A DNA stretch of 64,000 nt from positions 1 to 64,000 of the forward strand of contig NZ_WOTF01000002.1 of NCBI RefSeq assembly GCF_011516935.1, read 5' to 3'. The notes under the pieces are model-generated. The model did no database searches and was not told the DNA's origin. It saw only the letters and a program-made list of their open reading frames with translations. The translations under genes and the position numbers were made by a program. Numbering within the stretch: the stretch's first letter is position 1; the number at the start of each line of letters is the position of its first letter. The DNA is from Acetobacter farinalis (GTDB lineage Bacteria; Pseudomonadota; Alphaproteobacteria; Acetobacterales; Acetobacteraceae). Below are positions 8,208 to 15,665 of this stretch, piece by piece.

Positions 8208-8226
8208 GCCCCGCGCAAAGCGGGGC
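8208..8226 (+). terminator. Stem-loop after arsC
   Basis: GCCCCGC at 8208-8214 pairs with GCGGGGC at 8220-8226 around a 5-base loop, 12 bp after the arsC stop. The U-tract is poor (the sequence continues GGGGCGCTCTTT), so termination may be weak or Rho-assisted. Confidence 0.45.
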
Positions 8227-8609
8227 GGGGCGCTCTTTCAGCACTCAACATCTGGCGCGATTTTTTCATTCCGATTTATTATGTAAAGCTTTCCCCATAT
8301 TCCCAGAGAACGTGCTTTCACGTAAGATTATCAGTGATAATCTTATTCTTTTCTATTTTGAGACGATATTTCTGAATATCTTTCCAGCTTTCAGCATAGA
8401 CAAGATATCTGACTGGCCAGTAAAGACGCCACCAGAACCAGACACGCCGTACATCCTATATCGCTCAACATGCGCGACACACACAGGCGTTCTCTCAATC
8501 AGAGAACCGCCGCACCCTTACGTCCGAAAATCATATGATTCTGCAGAGACATCATCCCGAATTTGCGTATCACAATATACGCGCGATACGCGCGGGCGTG
8601 ATCGCCATA
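8227..8609. other. Gene-free AT-rich stretch
   Basis: I see no gene here. The stretch is richer in A+T than its neighbours and contains the 23-bp palindrome described separately. Short open frames on the plus strand lack ribosome sites and family resemblance. It separates arsC from the Hint remnant and probably belongs to the accessory island. Confidence 0.5.
8323..8345. repeat. Perfect 10-bp inverted repeat with 3-bp centre
   Basis: TAAGATTATC at 8323-8332 and GATAATCTTA at 8336-8345 are exact reverse complements around AGT. On the plus strand a T-rich run (TTCTTTTCTATTTT) follows, so it could be a low-GC terminator. It could equally be a regulator or recombinase binding site. There is no adjacent gene whose transcript it would clearly end. 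Confidence 0.5.
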
Positions 8610-9180
8610 TCAACCGTTCTGATCCGAATTCCCCACGCTATAGGGGCCGCCTGCCCGGACATCGAAGGAGAGAATGCCCATAGCACCCTGAGCACTTTCT
8701 TCCAGAGGCAGCAGGGCCCGTCCATTTGTCCAGGCACACCCCGAGAGGCTGGGCTCATACCAGCCCTCCGGCTGTATCTTCTCAAGAAAAACCCTTACGT
8801 TTACAGGTCTTTTATCCCTCGCAAAGGTCATATTCCCCACAAACACACCCAGAACCCGCTGATCTCCTACCACTGGACCGAACACATCTACCGGCCGCAT
8901 CACGCGGGACATGATCCAGACATAACGGATGCGGGCCAGAAGCATGAAGCTGTATCGCACGCCTTCCCGCCGCATCGGTCGGATGACAGCGCCGGTATTG
9001 CTGAGCAAATGCACATCGGGGTCCGTTGGGATGAGACAGCGTCCACTCATCGCACACGCCCCTGAAAAATCATGTATCTACCAGAGGCGTTTCTGAGAAA
9101 GACTTCCAGAAACTGTTCATTTTCTGTCATCACCCTGCCTCCCGGACAAACCGGGCTTTCATACCAAACACTCAAACTGA
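8610..9180 (-). pseudogene. Frameshifted remnant of a Hint-protein C-terminal domain
   Basis: The open part (8610-9050) aligns along its length with the C-terminal 140 residues of the intact Hint protein just upstream on this strand. For example, N-T-G-A-V-I-R-P-M-R here matches S-N-G-A-V-I-R-P-I-R, and W-T-N-G-R-A-L-L-P-L matches W-T-K-G-N-A-L-L-P-L. Beyond the apparent start, homology continues in another frame (S-V-W-Y-E-S-P-V-C, then E-Q-F-L-E-V-F-L) up to about 9180, so a frameshift near 9050 disrupts it. No solenoid or Hint domain remains. It is a decayed tandem copy, possibly a silent cassette for recombination with its intact neighbour. The upper end is approximate. Confidence 0.7.
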
Positions 9181-9202
9181 GCCTTGATAGGCAGACATGA
9201 AA

Positions 9203-9237
9203 GAAGGTGCCAGCCTTTTTTACAGACTGGCACCTTC
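9203..9237 (-). terminator. Terminator of the Hint gene
   Basis: An 11-bp perfect stem (9203-9213 with 9227-9237) closes a 13-base loop, starting 6 bp after the Hint stop. Read on the minus strand it is followed by TTTCATG, a short U-tract. Confidence 0.6.
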
Positions 9238-9242
9238 ACATT

Positions 9243-11198
9243 TCAGGCGGAGTGACGCAGGGCCGCAGGAGTCTGCACAGGAGCCACGCTATACTGCTCG
9301 GCAGGCACAGCCGTGATGGTCAGCATCCCCATGACACCACCTGTCTGGGCCGCCAGCGGCAGCAGGGCATTGCCCTTCGTCCAGACATAGCCGGAATCGC
9401 CCGCGGCATCATGCCAGCCCTCGGAAGCCCCGCCATCCAGATGCGTGGTGATCTGGTGACGCTGGTTGCTATCCGTGAAGCAGATCGCCCCGACGGCAAC
9501 TCCCAGAGAACGGCGGTCATCCACAAACGGCCCAATGACCTCGCTCGGGCGGCTGACACGAGAGACAATCCGGACAGAGTCCACGCCTGCGGGCAGCATG
9601 AAGCTGTAGTCCTGCCCCTGATGACGGATGGGGCGGATCACCGCGCCATTGCTCATCACGAGATGCAGGCCCGGGTCCTGCGTTGTCTGCACGGCATCCA
9701 CGGCAGGTGTCTGGCAGCCTTCCACCTGGTCTTCCCGTGTTTCCAGATAGCGGAACAGCGGCTCCACAAAGCTGCGTTCCACACACAGGGGGGCTGCGGC
9801 ATCATGGCTCCAGCTCCGGGTGCCGGTGGCGCGCAGCGTGGCAACCTTGCCCTCCTGCCGGAAGGAAGAGCGGTTCCCTGTATCCAGATAGCTTTCCGTC
9901 AGCATACCATCGGCTGTGATCACGGAGTGCTCTGCCGTTTCCACATGGTAGTAATCATAAGAGGTGATGGATTTGTCGTAGAAGATGGACACACCATTCA
10001 CCAGCATACGCACCGGCACAAACCTGCCCTCAAAGAACAGACAATGTTCGGCAGTAATCAGCATATCCTTGTAGGGCACGCCATCGGAAATGGCGTCTTT
10101 AAGGACACGAACAGGCCATCCGGCTTCATCATCCGGCAGCCTAGCCCGTACTTTGGCAGAAGCCTTGCCAACCCAGACAACAGGGCGGACAACGTCCTGA
10201 TTGTTCTGCCAGTCAAACGCAAGAACCTGATCACCAATTTCGATATCCTCAACGGCGACATCCCCTGCCGGTGTACGGATCATGCTGCCGGAAAGGAAGC
10301 AGATCACGGCATCACCACCCTGGATCCCAGCACTGAAGCTCGTCCCTCTGACAACATCAGAGCCATAGGTCACATCACTGTATGTGTATGTTTGCCCAGA
10401 GGTGGTGTGAAGGACAATCGGCCCGGAGCCGCTTGAATCAGAATAGGTTGCACTGCTGACCGTAGCGCCATTGACGCCAATTTTGTCTCCGTTTGAAATA
10501 TTGGAGATCGGGAGGTTTGTCTGCGACGCACCGGAGGAAACCAAAACGGTGTTGCCGGTCCCTGTGCCGTAAACCACATGGGCACCGCTGTTATAGTTCC
10601 CGGTGAGCGCAAGGGTAGATCCACTGTTAACTGTAACCTGACACTGCAGGTTGCTCACAGTCATGTTGGAACCATTATTCAGAACAATCTGTCCATTATT
10701 CTGCACATTGCTGCCGCTGAAACCGGAAAGCGACGTATTGTTCAACTCAAACGTGCCACCAAACACGTTGATGTTGCTCATTGAATAATTGGTAAGATTA
10801 TTAACCGCCAGCGTGCCAGCACTTTGCACAGCGGCCTGAGTCAGCTGGATGCCAGAGCTTGCAATGTTCGTGGTACCGGAATTGACATTGAGCGTAATAT
10901 TGTTGCCCGAAGCACCACTGGCAAAATTAATGGTCCCGCCACTGTCAGTAACTGTTTGTACCTGGATGGGAGAAGAAATTGTCAGCGTAGAACCAGCATA
11001 AACCTGAATAGACTGTACCTGCGGAATACTTGACGGGCTCAAGTTAAACGCCGGACTACCGGACGATGAACCAATCTGTACAGCATCATTCTGACCTGGC
11101 GGAGAAGAAGGAGGGGCAGAAGAGCCGGAGATTTGCCAGTTTCTGACGTCGCTCCAGTTTCCGTCGTTTGCAGCGCCAGTCCAGATGTATGTCGACAT
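9243..11198 (-). CDS. Beta-solenoid protein with Hint domain (Hint_2 type)
   Basis: A 651-residue protein. Residues 1-290 are Ser/Thr/Asn/Gly-rich short beta repeats, like a beta-helix passenger, starting S-T-Y-I-W-T-G-A-A-N-D-G-N-W. Residues 300-445 form a Hint domain of the type common in acetic acid bacteria: C-F-L-S-G-S-M-I-R-T-P-A-G with Cys300, T-A-E-H-C-L-F-F-E-G at about 383, V-E-T-A-E-H-S-V-I near 419 and S-Y-L-D-T-G-N-R. The C-terminal 200 residues recur in the nearby remnant. No classical signal peptide is visible, so export would need a non-Sec route. AGGA in the 5' repeat lies nine bases before the ATG. Its function is not established; surface display or self-processing is plausible. 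Confidence 0.8.
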   Translation of the reverse strand: MSTYIWTGAANDGNWSDVRNWQISGSSAPPSSPPGQNDAVQIGSSSGSPAFNLSPSSIPQVQSIQVYAGSTLTISSPIQVQTVTDSGGTINFASGASGNNITLNVNSGTTNIASSGIQLTQAAVQSAGTLAVNNLTNYSMSNINVFGGTFELNNTSLSGFSGSNVQNNGQIVLNNGSNMTVSNLQCQVTVNSGSTLALTGNYNSGAHVVYGTGTGNTVLVSSGASQTNLPISNISNGDKIGVNGATVSSATYSDSSGSGPIVLHTTSGQTYTYSDVTYGSDVVRGTSFSAGIQGGDAVICFLSGSMIRTPAGDVAVEDIEIGDQVLAFDWQNNQDVVRPVVWVGKASAKVRARLPDDEAGWPVRVLKDAISDGVPYKDMLITAEHCLFFEGRFVPVRMLVNGVSIFYDKSITSYDYYHVETAEHSVITADGMLTESYLDTGNRSSFRQEGKVATLRATGTRSWSHDAAAPLCVERSFVEPLFRYLETREDQVEGCQTPAVDAVQTTQDPGLHLVMSNGAVIRPIRHQGQDYSFMLPAGVDSVRIVSRVSRPSEVIGPFVDDRRSLGVAVGAICFTDSNQRHQITTHLDGGASEGWHDAAGDSGYVWTKGNALLPLAAQTGGVMGMLTITAVPAEQYSVAPVQTPAALRHSA

Positions 11199-11199
11199 T

Positions 11200-11357
11200 T
11201 TTTTAATTCCTGATTAATGAAAATTTCCAGGAATTAATATTCTCAAAGGTAATTCATGTTTTGCTTGCTTTAACGGAGCAAATTAATATATATGTGTTCA
11301 CGTATTTTTAACGAGGTTCACCTTGGGAATTGCGTTCCCATTAATCAGGATTAAAAA
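11200..11357. repeat. Inverted-repeat pair bracketing the Hint/recombinase promoter region
   Basis: Left arm 11200-11219, read on the minus strand (CATTAATCAGGAATTAAAAA), matches right arm 11339-11357 on the plus strand (CATTAATCAGGATTAAAAA), with one base inserted. The right arm has a 14-bp dyad around a two-base centre (TTAATC-AG-GATTAA), the geometry serine recombinases prefer. The left arm has TTAAT/ATTAA around a 5-base centre. A third, shorter copy (CAGGAATTAA, 11228-11237) makes a hairpin with the left arm. The pair lies between the Hint gene and a serine recombinase gene, so the 119 bp inside could be an invertible promoter segment. The repeat is seen; inversion is inferred. Confidence 0.6.
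11261..11289 (+). promoter_or_regulatory. Candidate sigma70-type promoter inside the inverted repeats
   Basis: TTGCTT (11261-11266) is followed after exactly 17 bp by TAATAT (11284-11289), pointing to the recombinase gene at 11394. No comparably good promoter toward the Hint gene is seen in this orientation. If the bracketed segment inverts, this promoter would instead face the Hint gene. Confidence 0.45.
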
Positions 11358-11393
11358 TAATACCGAATCTCCTTTATATGACGTTTGAGAGTT

Positions 11394-12005
11394 ATGAAAA
11401 AAAATGAAATTCGCCGTAAAATTGGCTACGCACGGGTAAGCACAACAGGCCAAACCCTTGATATGCAAATGAAAACCCTAAAAAAGACCGGCTGCGAGAA
11501 AATATTTTGCGAAAAAATCAGTGGCGCGAAGGCGCAGCGTGCACAACTTCGTAAAATGATAAATTGTATCAAAAAAGGCGATACAGTCGTCGTGACACGC
11601 ATCGATCGTCTGGCACGTAGTACCTTTGATTTATTCTCAATTGTCCAGAATATTACACAAAAGGGTGCCTGTTTTTACTCTCTTTCAGAACCTTGGGCTG
11701 ATACGAATACCAGTACAGGAAGGCTTATGCTTGCCGTTCTGGCTGGTTTGGCAGATGTCGAACGGGATCTGATTAAAATACGCACGGCAGAAGGGCGTGC
11801 CAGAGCCATTGCCCAAGGCAAGCGTATGGGACGACCGTCCAAAATGACCGCCGTGGAAAAGCAGGAAATCATTACCCGGCGGCTAGGAGGCGAACCGCTG
11901 AAGTCTGTCGCCAATGCATTCGGGATCAGCCTGACGACTGTCTCCCGCTTTGCCCGCCAATCCAGCCTTGACAACATGAAAAAAAGAACCAGCCCGCATC
12001 TTTAA
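11394..12005 (+). CDS. Serine recombinase (resolvase/invertase family)
   Basis: This 203-residue small serine recombinase has the catalytic motif G-Y-A-R-V-S-T with Ser16, the active-site arginines in D-R-L-A-R-S-T, the E-R-D-L-I start of helix E, and R-A-R-A-I-A-Q-G-K-R-M-G-R-P at the hinge. A C-terminal helix-turn-helix follows (V-A-N-A-F-G-I-S-L-T-T-V-S-R). Size and layout match Hin/Gin invertases and Tn3 resolvases. Upstream TTG at 11385 is possible, but the ATG at 11394 is preferred, with GAGAG as a weak ribosome site. It lies beside a bracketing inverted repeat and a putative surface gene, as DNA invertases often do. No transposase or phage genes adjoin. Confidence 0.9.
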   Translation: MKKNEIRRKIGYARVSTTGQTLDMQMKTLKKTGCEKIFCEKISGAKAQRAQLRKMINCIKKGDTVVVTRIDRLARSTFDLFSIVQNITQKGACFYSLSEPWADTNTSTGRLMLAVLAGLADVERDLIKIRTAEGRARAIAQGKRMGRPSKMTAVEKQEIITRRLGGEPLKSVANAFGISLTTVSRFARQSSLDNMKKRTSPHL

Positions 12006-12011
12006 TGTCCC

Positions 12012-12041
12012 GGCAGGAAATGCTTGGGACCATTTCCTGCC
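12012..12041 (+). terminator. Perfect 11-bp stem-loop after the recombinase
   Basis: GGCAGGAAATG (12012-12022) pairs exactly with CATTTCCTGCC (12031-12041) around an 8-base loop, 7 bp after the recombinase stop. There is no U-tract on either strand, so it may pause or protect RNA rather than terminate intrinsically. Confidence 0.4.
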
Positions 12042-12189
12042 AGCCGGGCCAGAGTCTGCGGCCTTGAAACGAGTGCGGCATGTTTCCAGAACCGTTTGCA
12101 GGATACTTTGTGAAATTTCCATATCCTGTTCCGGCATTTTCGCACACACTGCCCAGTATCCGCCTTCCGCAAACGGAGTTTTGCACATC

Positions 12190-12801
12190 ATGTCGTTCTG
12201 GAGCAGCTTCGGCCCCTTGACCGCTTTCGCTCTGGTGGCGTCCATCACGCCGGGCCCGAATAATACCATGTTAACCGCATCCGGGTTGAACCACGGCTTC
12301 AGGCGCTCAATTCCGCATATTCTTGGCGTCACGCTCGGCTTTGTGCTCATGATCGGGCTGGTCGGGCTTGGGCTGGGGGTAATTTTTGCACGCTTTCCCC
12401 TGCTCTATACTTGGTTGAAATATGCCAGTGCGGCTTATCTGCTCTGGCTGGCCTGGAAAATTGCCACTGCGGCTCCGGCCTCTGCCCAGGCTGAAGCTGG
12501 CAGGCCTTTCAGCTTTTTACAGGCAGCGGGATTCCAATGGGTCAATCCCAAGGCCTGGATTGTCGCTATCGGCATTGTGTCGGCCTATCTGCCGCATGAC
12601 AATTTCCTGTTCGGGCTGGCATTGGCCTGCCTGATCTGCGGGCTGGTAACTATTCCCAGCGTCAGCCTGTGGACCGGCTTCGGAGCTATCATGCGCCGCT
12701 GGCTGACACGCCCCGGTATTTTGCGCGGCTTCAATCTGACCATGGCAGCCCTGCTTGTGGCGTCTCTCTACCCGCTCATAATGGAAGCCCGTACGCACTG
12801 A
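12190..12801 (+). CDS. LysE-family translocator
   Basis: A 203-residue inner-membrane protein with about six hydrophobic segments and the LysE/RhtB signature near the N-terminus: A-S-I-T-P-G-P-N-N-T-M-L, then G-L-N-H-G-F-R-R-S-I-P-H-I-L-G-V. W-V-N-P-K-A-W lies near residue 122. The family exports amino acids such as lysine, threonine or homoserine lactones. I chose the ATG at 12190 because GGAG lies about ten bases upstream; the frame extends to 12064 but that part has no family features. It stands alone, with no partner regulator next to it, so the substrate cannot be named. Confidence 0.87.
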   Translation: MSFWSSFGPLTAFALVASITPGPNNTMLTASGLNHGFRRSIPHILGVTLGFVLMIGLVGLGLGVIFARFPLLYTWLKYASAAYLLWLAWKIATAAPASAQAEAGRPFSFLQAAGFQWVNPKAWIVAIGIVSAYLPHDNFLFGLALACLICGLVTIPSVSLWTGFGAIMRRWLTRPGILRGFNLTMAALLVASLYPLIMEARTH

Positions 12802-12984
12802 AACACCAGCAGGCAGACCGGCAGGCACTCGCCCGCCGTGCGATGCCTGCCTGATTTCAGGAATTGCCTGTTTTCAAGAATTTCTGGCCTTTATCCTTGA
12901 GATAGCCCTGTTCTACCCCTAATATGCCCGCCACTGAAGCATCTGGCTTCACTGATCAGTGACATTATGAAAAGGTGCCTGTGC

Positions 12985-13602
12985 ATGGAGTGGACCGATG
13001 AAACAATCGCCCGGCTCAAAGAGCTCTGGGCGGAAGGCCTTTCAACCGCAGAAATTGGCCGTCGGCTCTCCATTACCAAAAATGCCGTGGTCGGCAAGGC
13101 ACACCGCCTGAGCCTGCCCCCGCGCCCCTCCCCCATCCGGCGGAATGACAAACCCAAGGCGGCAGCCCCAGACAGCGCGGAAAAGGCCTCTCCTTCCGCT
13201 GCCCCTGTTGCCCCCCCCGCACCGGTAAAAGAAAAAGCCGCACAGCCTGCTGTGGAAGCAAAGCCCGCTGCCGTAACCGCGCCGGTTGCGGCCGCCGCCC
13301 CTGCCCCTCAGGCAGCAGCAGCCCCTCAGCCCAAGGCTGAAGCCGAAGCCAAACCGGCCAAGGTGGAAAAAGCCCCCGCGGCCCCGCGTGCGCCTGCCAA
13401 ACCCAAGGCCCCGCTGCGCAGCATTTCAGACCCGGAACCCAAAAAGCGGCGCGGCCCGTCCTGCTGCTGGCCTATTGGAGACCCCGGCACTCCGGGCTTC
13501 CATTTCTGTGGGGCAACACCGCTGCCGGGCAAGCCCTATTGCGCTGAACATGCACAGATCGCGTATGTCAAACTGCGCGACCGGCGCGATAACGTCGCCT
13601 GA
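12985..13602 (+). CDS. gcrA: GcrA-family cell-cycle regulator
   Basis: This 205-residue protein begins M-E-W-T-D-E-T-I-A-R-L-K-E-L-W-A-E-G-L-S, followed by the GcrA helix-turn-helix S-I-T-K-N-A-V-V-G-K-A-H-R-L. The C-terminus has C-C-W-P-I-G-D-P-G and F-H-F-C-G, then K-P-Y-C-A-E-H-A, the sigma70-contacting domain. GcrA binds methylated GANTC promoters with sigma70 in alphaproteobacteria. The linker (about residues 60-150) is an Ala/Pro/Lys low-complexity stretch, longer than in Caulobacter. ATG 12985 is chosen because AAGGTG sits nine bases before it; an upstream ATG at 12967 overlaps that site. Confidence 0.92.
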   Translation: MEWTDETIARLKELWAEGLSTAEIGRRLSITKNAVVGKAHRLSLPPRPSPIRRNDKPKAAAPDSAEKASPSAAPVAPPAPVKEKAAQPAVEAKPAAVTAPVAAAAPAPQAAAAPQPKAEAEAKPAKVEKAPAAPRAPAKPKAPLRSISDPEPKKRRGPSCCWPIGDPGTPGFHFCGATPLPGKPYCAEHAQIAYVKLRDRRDNVA

Positions 13603-13610
13603 TATAAAAA

Positions 13611-13641
13611 GCGCGCCTCCTTGCTTTCGCAAAGGGCGCGC
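13611..13641 (-). terminator. Terminator of the bactofilin gene, minus strand
   Basis: GCGCGCC (13611-13617) pairs with GGCGCGC (13635-13641), and an inner TTGC/GCAA stem extends the hairpin. On the minus strand it is followed by TTTTTATATC, so it should end the bactofilin transcript. It lies 9 bp past the convergent gcrA stop and may slow that transcript too. Confidence 0.6.
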
Positions 13642-13703
13642 ATGCTGACCGTGGCCTGAAACAGGGGCTTGCCCCCTGCCAGACCACCGGGACAGTCAGT
13701 TTT

Positions 13704-14423
13704 TCAGCCTTCAGTCGTTACAGGCTTATCAGCAGCCGGTGCTGCCGCAGGCGGCTTCGGCGCGCTGGCGTCATCACCCAGCATTTCAAGCTGACCGGTG
13801 ATCTGCCCACCATCTTCCACTTTCAGGCGGCGGCAGGCTGCCTTACCCAGCAGACGGCCCGTTGCGCGCAGCGTCAGGCTGCCACGGGCTGTCAGGGAGC
13901 CATCAACGGTCCCGGCAATTTCCGCGTTCTCAACTTCCACACTGCCCCGGAACAGGCCACCAGGCATCACAGCAAGTTCCTTGGCGGAAATCATGCTCGA
14001 TTCCACTGTGCCTTCCACAACCAGACGTTCGGCATCCTGCACGGTGCCCTGAACGCTGATCCCGCGGCCAACAACCAGCGTCCGCTGCTCAGCCGTTTCC
14101 TTTTTAGGCTGCTGCGGGTTGAGGCCACGCGCTGCGGCACCCGGCAGAGGCGGCACAGAGGGATTGGGAGGAAGTGGGGAACCGGGAGGAAGAGGCGCAC
14201 GACCCATGGGGGTCTCCTTTGCTGCGTCTGGACGGGAAGCAGGTGCCGTACCGCTGCCGGATGGCGGTGGCGAACCCGCGGGAGAAGAGGATGGAGGAAA
14301 TATTGTACCAAACGCCCCGGCTGGACGCGGTGCGTCCGGCTGGCTGGCACTCTGACCGGCATTTTGCCCGGCCGGTCGGTTGTCTTCAGGCTTGCGTCGT
14401 TTAAACAAGAAACCCCCCGCCAT
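13704..14423 (-). CDS. Bactofilin (polymer-forming cytoskeletal protein)
   Basis: A 239-residue protein with a disordered Pro/Ser/Gly-rich N-terminal half (residues 10-110) and a central bactofilin beta-helix (about 118-215). The helix shows the repeating pattern V-G-R-G-I-S-V-Q-G-T-V, L-V-V-E-G-T-V-E-S-S and A-E-I-A-G-T-V-D-G-S-L-T-A-R-G-S. The family forms cytoplasmic filaments that scaffold cell-wall enzymes and shape. The long N-terminal extension differs from the short tails of model bactofilins and begins with a basic K-R-R-K patch. No M23 peptidase gene, its usual neighbour, is present here. The gene is convergent with gcrA and ends at its own terminator. Confidence 0.88.
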   Translation of the reverse strand: MAGGFLFKRRKPEDNRPAGQNAGQSASQPDAPRPAGAFGTIFPPSSSPAGSPPPSGSGTAPASRPDAAKETPMGRAPLPPGSPLPPNPSVPPLPGAAARGLNPQQPKKETAEQRTLVVGRGISVQGTVQDAERLVVEGTVESSMISAKELAVMPGGLFRGSVEVENAEIAGTVDGSLTARGSLTLRATGRLLGKAACRRLKVEDGGQITGQLEMLGDDASAPKPPAAAPAADKPVTTEG

Positions 14424-14618
14424 GCTGGCTGCCGTTATGCGACAGCGGTTGTACTATTCCGTATCTGCCCGCGTCGATCCATCAAGCCGGCATTCTATTT
14501 TGTTATACAGGCGACAGGTCTGGCGGCAAGCTTCCGTTATCCCCTGCTGTTGCCCTTTTTATGGCAGCGCGATACCGAAAGAGCCGATCTGCTCTTTTTT
14601 TCAGGAAAACATACCGTC

Positions 14619-15617
14619 ATGACCGGCTCTGAGGCAAAATACGATATTCTTGGCATTGGCAATGCGATCACTGACATTCTCGCCACAGTCGACCCTGCTT
14701 TTCTGCTCGAGCAGAATTTGATTCCCGGCAGCATGACTCTGATTGACGCCGCCCGCGCGGAAGCCCTGACCGCCAACCTGAAAGTGGAGCGGGTGATGGG
14801 CGGTGGCTCTGCCGCCAATACCTGTGTGGTGGCAGCGCAGTTTGGCGCACGGGTGGCGTATCTGGGCAAGGTCGCGGGGGATGCGGCTGGCCAGAACTTT
14901 GCGCAGGACCTGCGGGATAACGGCATTACCTTCCCCTCCACGCCTCTGGACGGACGTGTGTCCGAAAACCTGCCAACAGCAAAATGCGTTGTGATGGTCA
15001 CGCCGGACGGCCAGCGAACCATGGCAACCTATCTGGGCGCATGCACCCAGTTCACCACAGAAGACGTCCTGCCGGACATGATCGCGGCCTCACGGATTGT
15101 CTATCTGGAAGGCTATCTGTTTGACCCGCCGCATGCGCAGGAAGCCTTCCGCCGCGCGGCCACGCTGGCGCACCAGAATGGCCGCCAGGTTGCACTCTCC
15201 CTGTCTGACCCGTTCTGTGTCGGCCGCCACCGCGAGGCATTTCTGGATCTCGTGAAGGGCCATGTGGATATTCTCTTCGCCAACGAAGATGAAATCTGCG
15301 CCCTGTATGAAACGGAAGATTTCGATACCGCCGCCCGCCGCACACTGGAAGACACCACCTTTGCCGCCCTGACACGCTCCGGGCTGGGCAGTGTGGTGAT
15401 TCATGACGGGCAATGCACTCCGGTCGCCCCCGTCCCGACACAGGTGGTGGATACAACCGGCGCAGGGGATGCCTATGCCGCAGGCTTCCTGGCAGGGCTG
15501 ACATCGGGCCGCACGCTGCCTGAATGTGGCCGCCTGGCCTCTGTCGCGGCTTCAGAAATCATTTCGCATGTCGGGGCACGCCCGCTGACCAATCTCTGGC
15601 AGGAAATGGGTTTCTAA
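14619..15617 (+). CDS. PfkB-family kinase, adenosine-kinase-like
   Basis: A 332-residue ribokinase-fold enzyme. Family motif 1 is seen near residue 50 (M-G-G-G-S-A-A-N-T), and motif 2 near residue 275 (V-V-D-T-T-G-A-G-D-A-Y-A-A-G-F) holds the catalytic aspartate. The N-terminus Y-D-I-L-G-I-G-N-A-I-T-D-I-L resembles alphaproteobacterial adenosine kinases that phosphorylate nucleosides or sugars. ATG 14619 follows AGGAAA; the open frame extends far upstream but without family features. It is followed after 48 bases by the convergent RNase D gene. The precise substrate is not certain. Confidence 0.85.
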   Translation: MTGSEAKYDILGIGNAITDILATVDPAFLLEQNLIPGSMTLIDAARAEALTANLKVERVMGGGSAANTCVVAAQFGARVAYLGKVAGDAAGQNFAQDLRDNGITFPSTPLDGRVSENLPTAKCVVMVTPDGQRTMATYLGACTQFTTEDVLPDMIAASRIVYLEGYLFDPPHAQEAFRRAATLAHQNGRQVALSLSDPFCVGRHREAFLDLVKGHVDILFANEDEICALYETEDFDTAARRTLEDTTFAALTRSGLGSVVIHDGQCTPVAPVPTQVVDTTGAGDAYAAGFLAGLTSGRTLPECGRLASVAASEIISHVGARPLTNLWQEMGF

Positions 15618-15665
15618 GAAACCCTCCTCCCACACCCTCCTTCCTTCCCGAGAAGGGAGGAGGCC

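Noticed and set aside
8312-8683. Plus-strand open frame in the Hint island gap
   Set aside because: Composition is atypical, it overlaps the palindrome and the Hint remnant, and no start signal is present.
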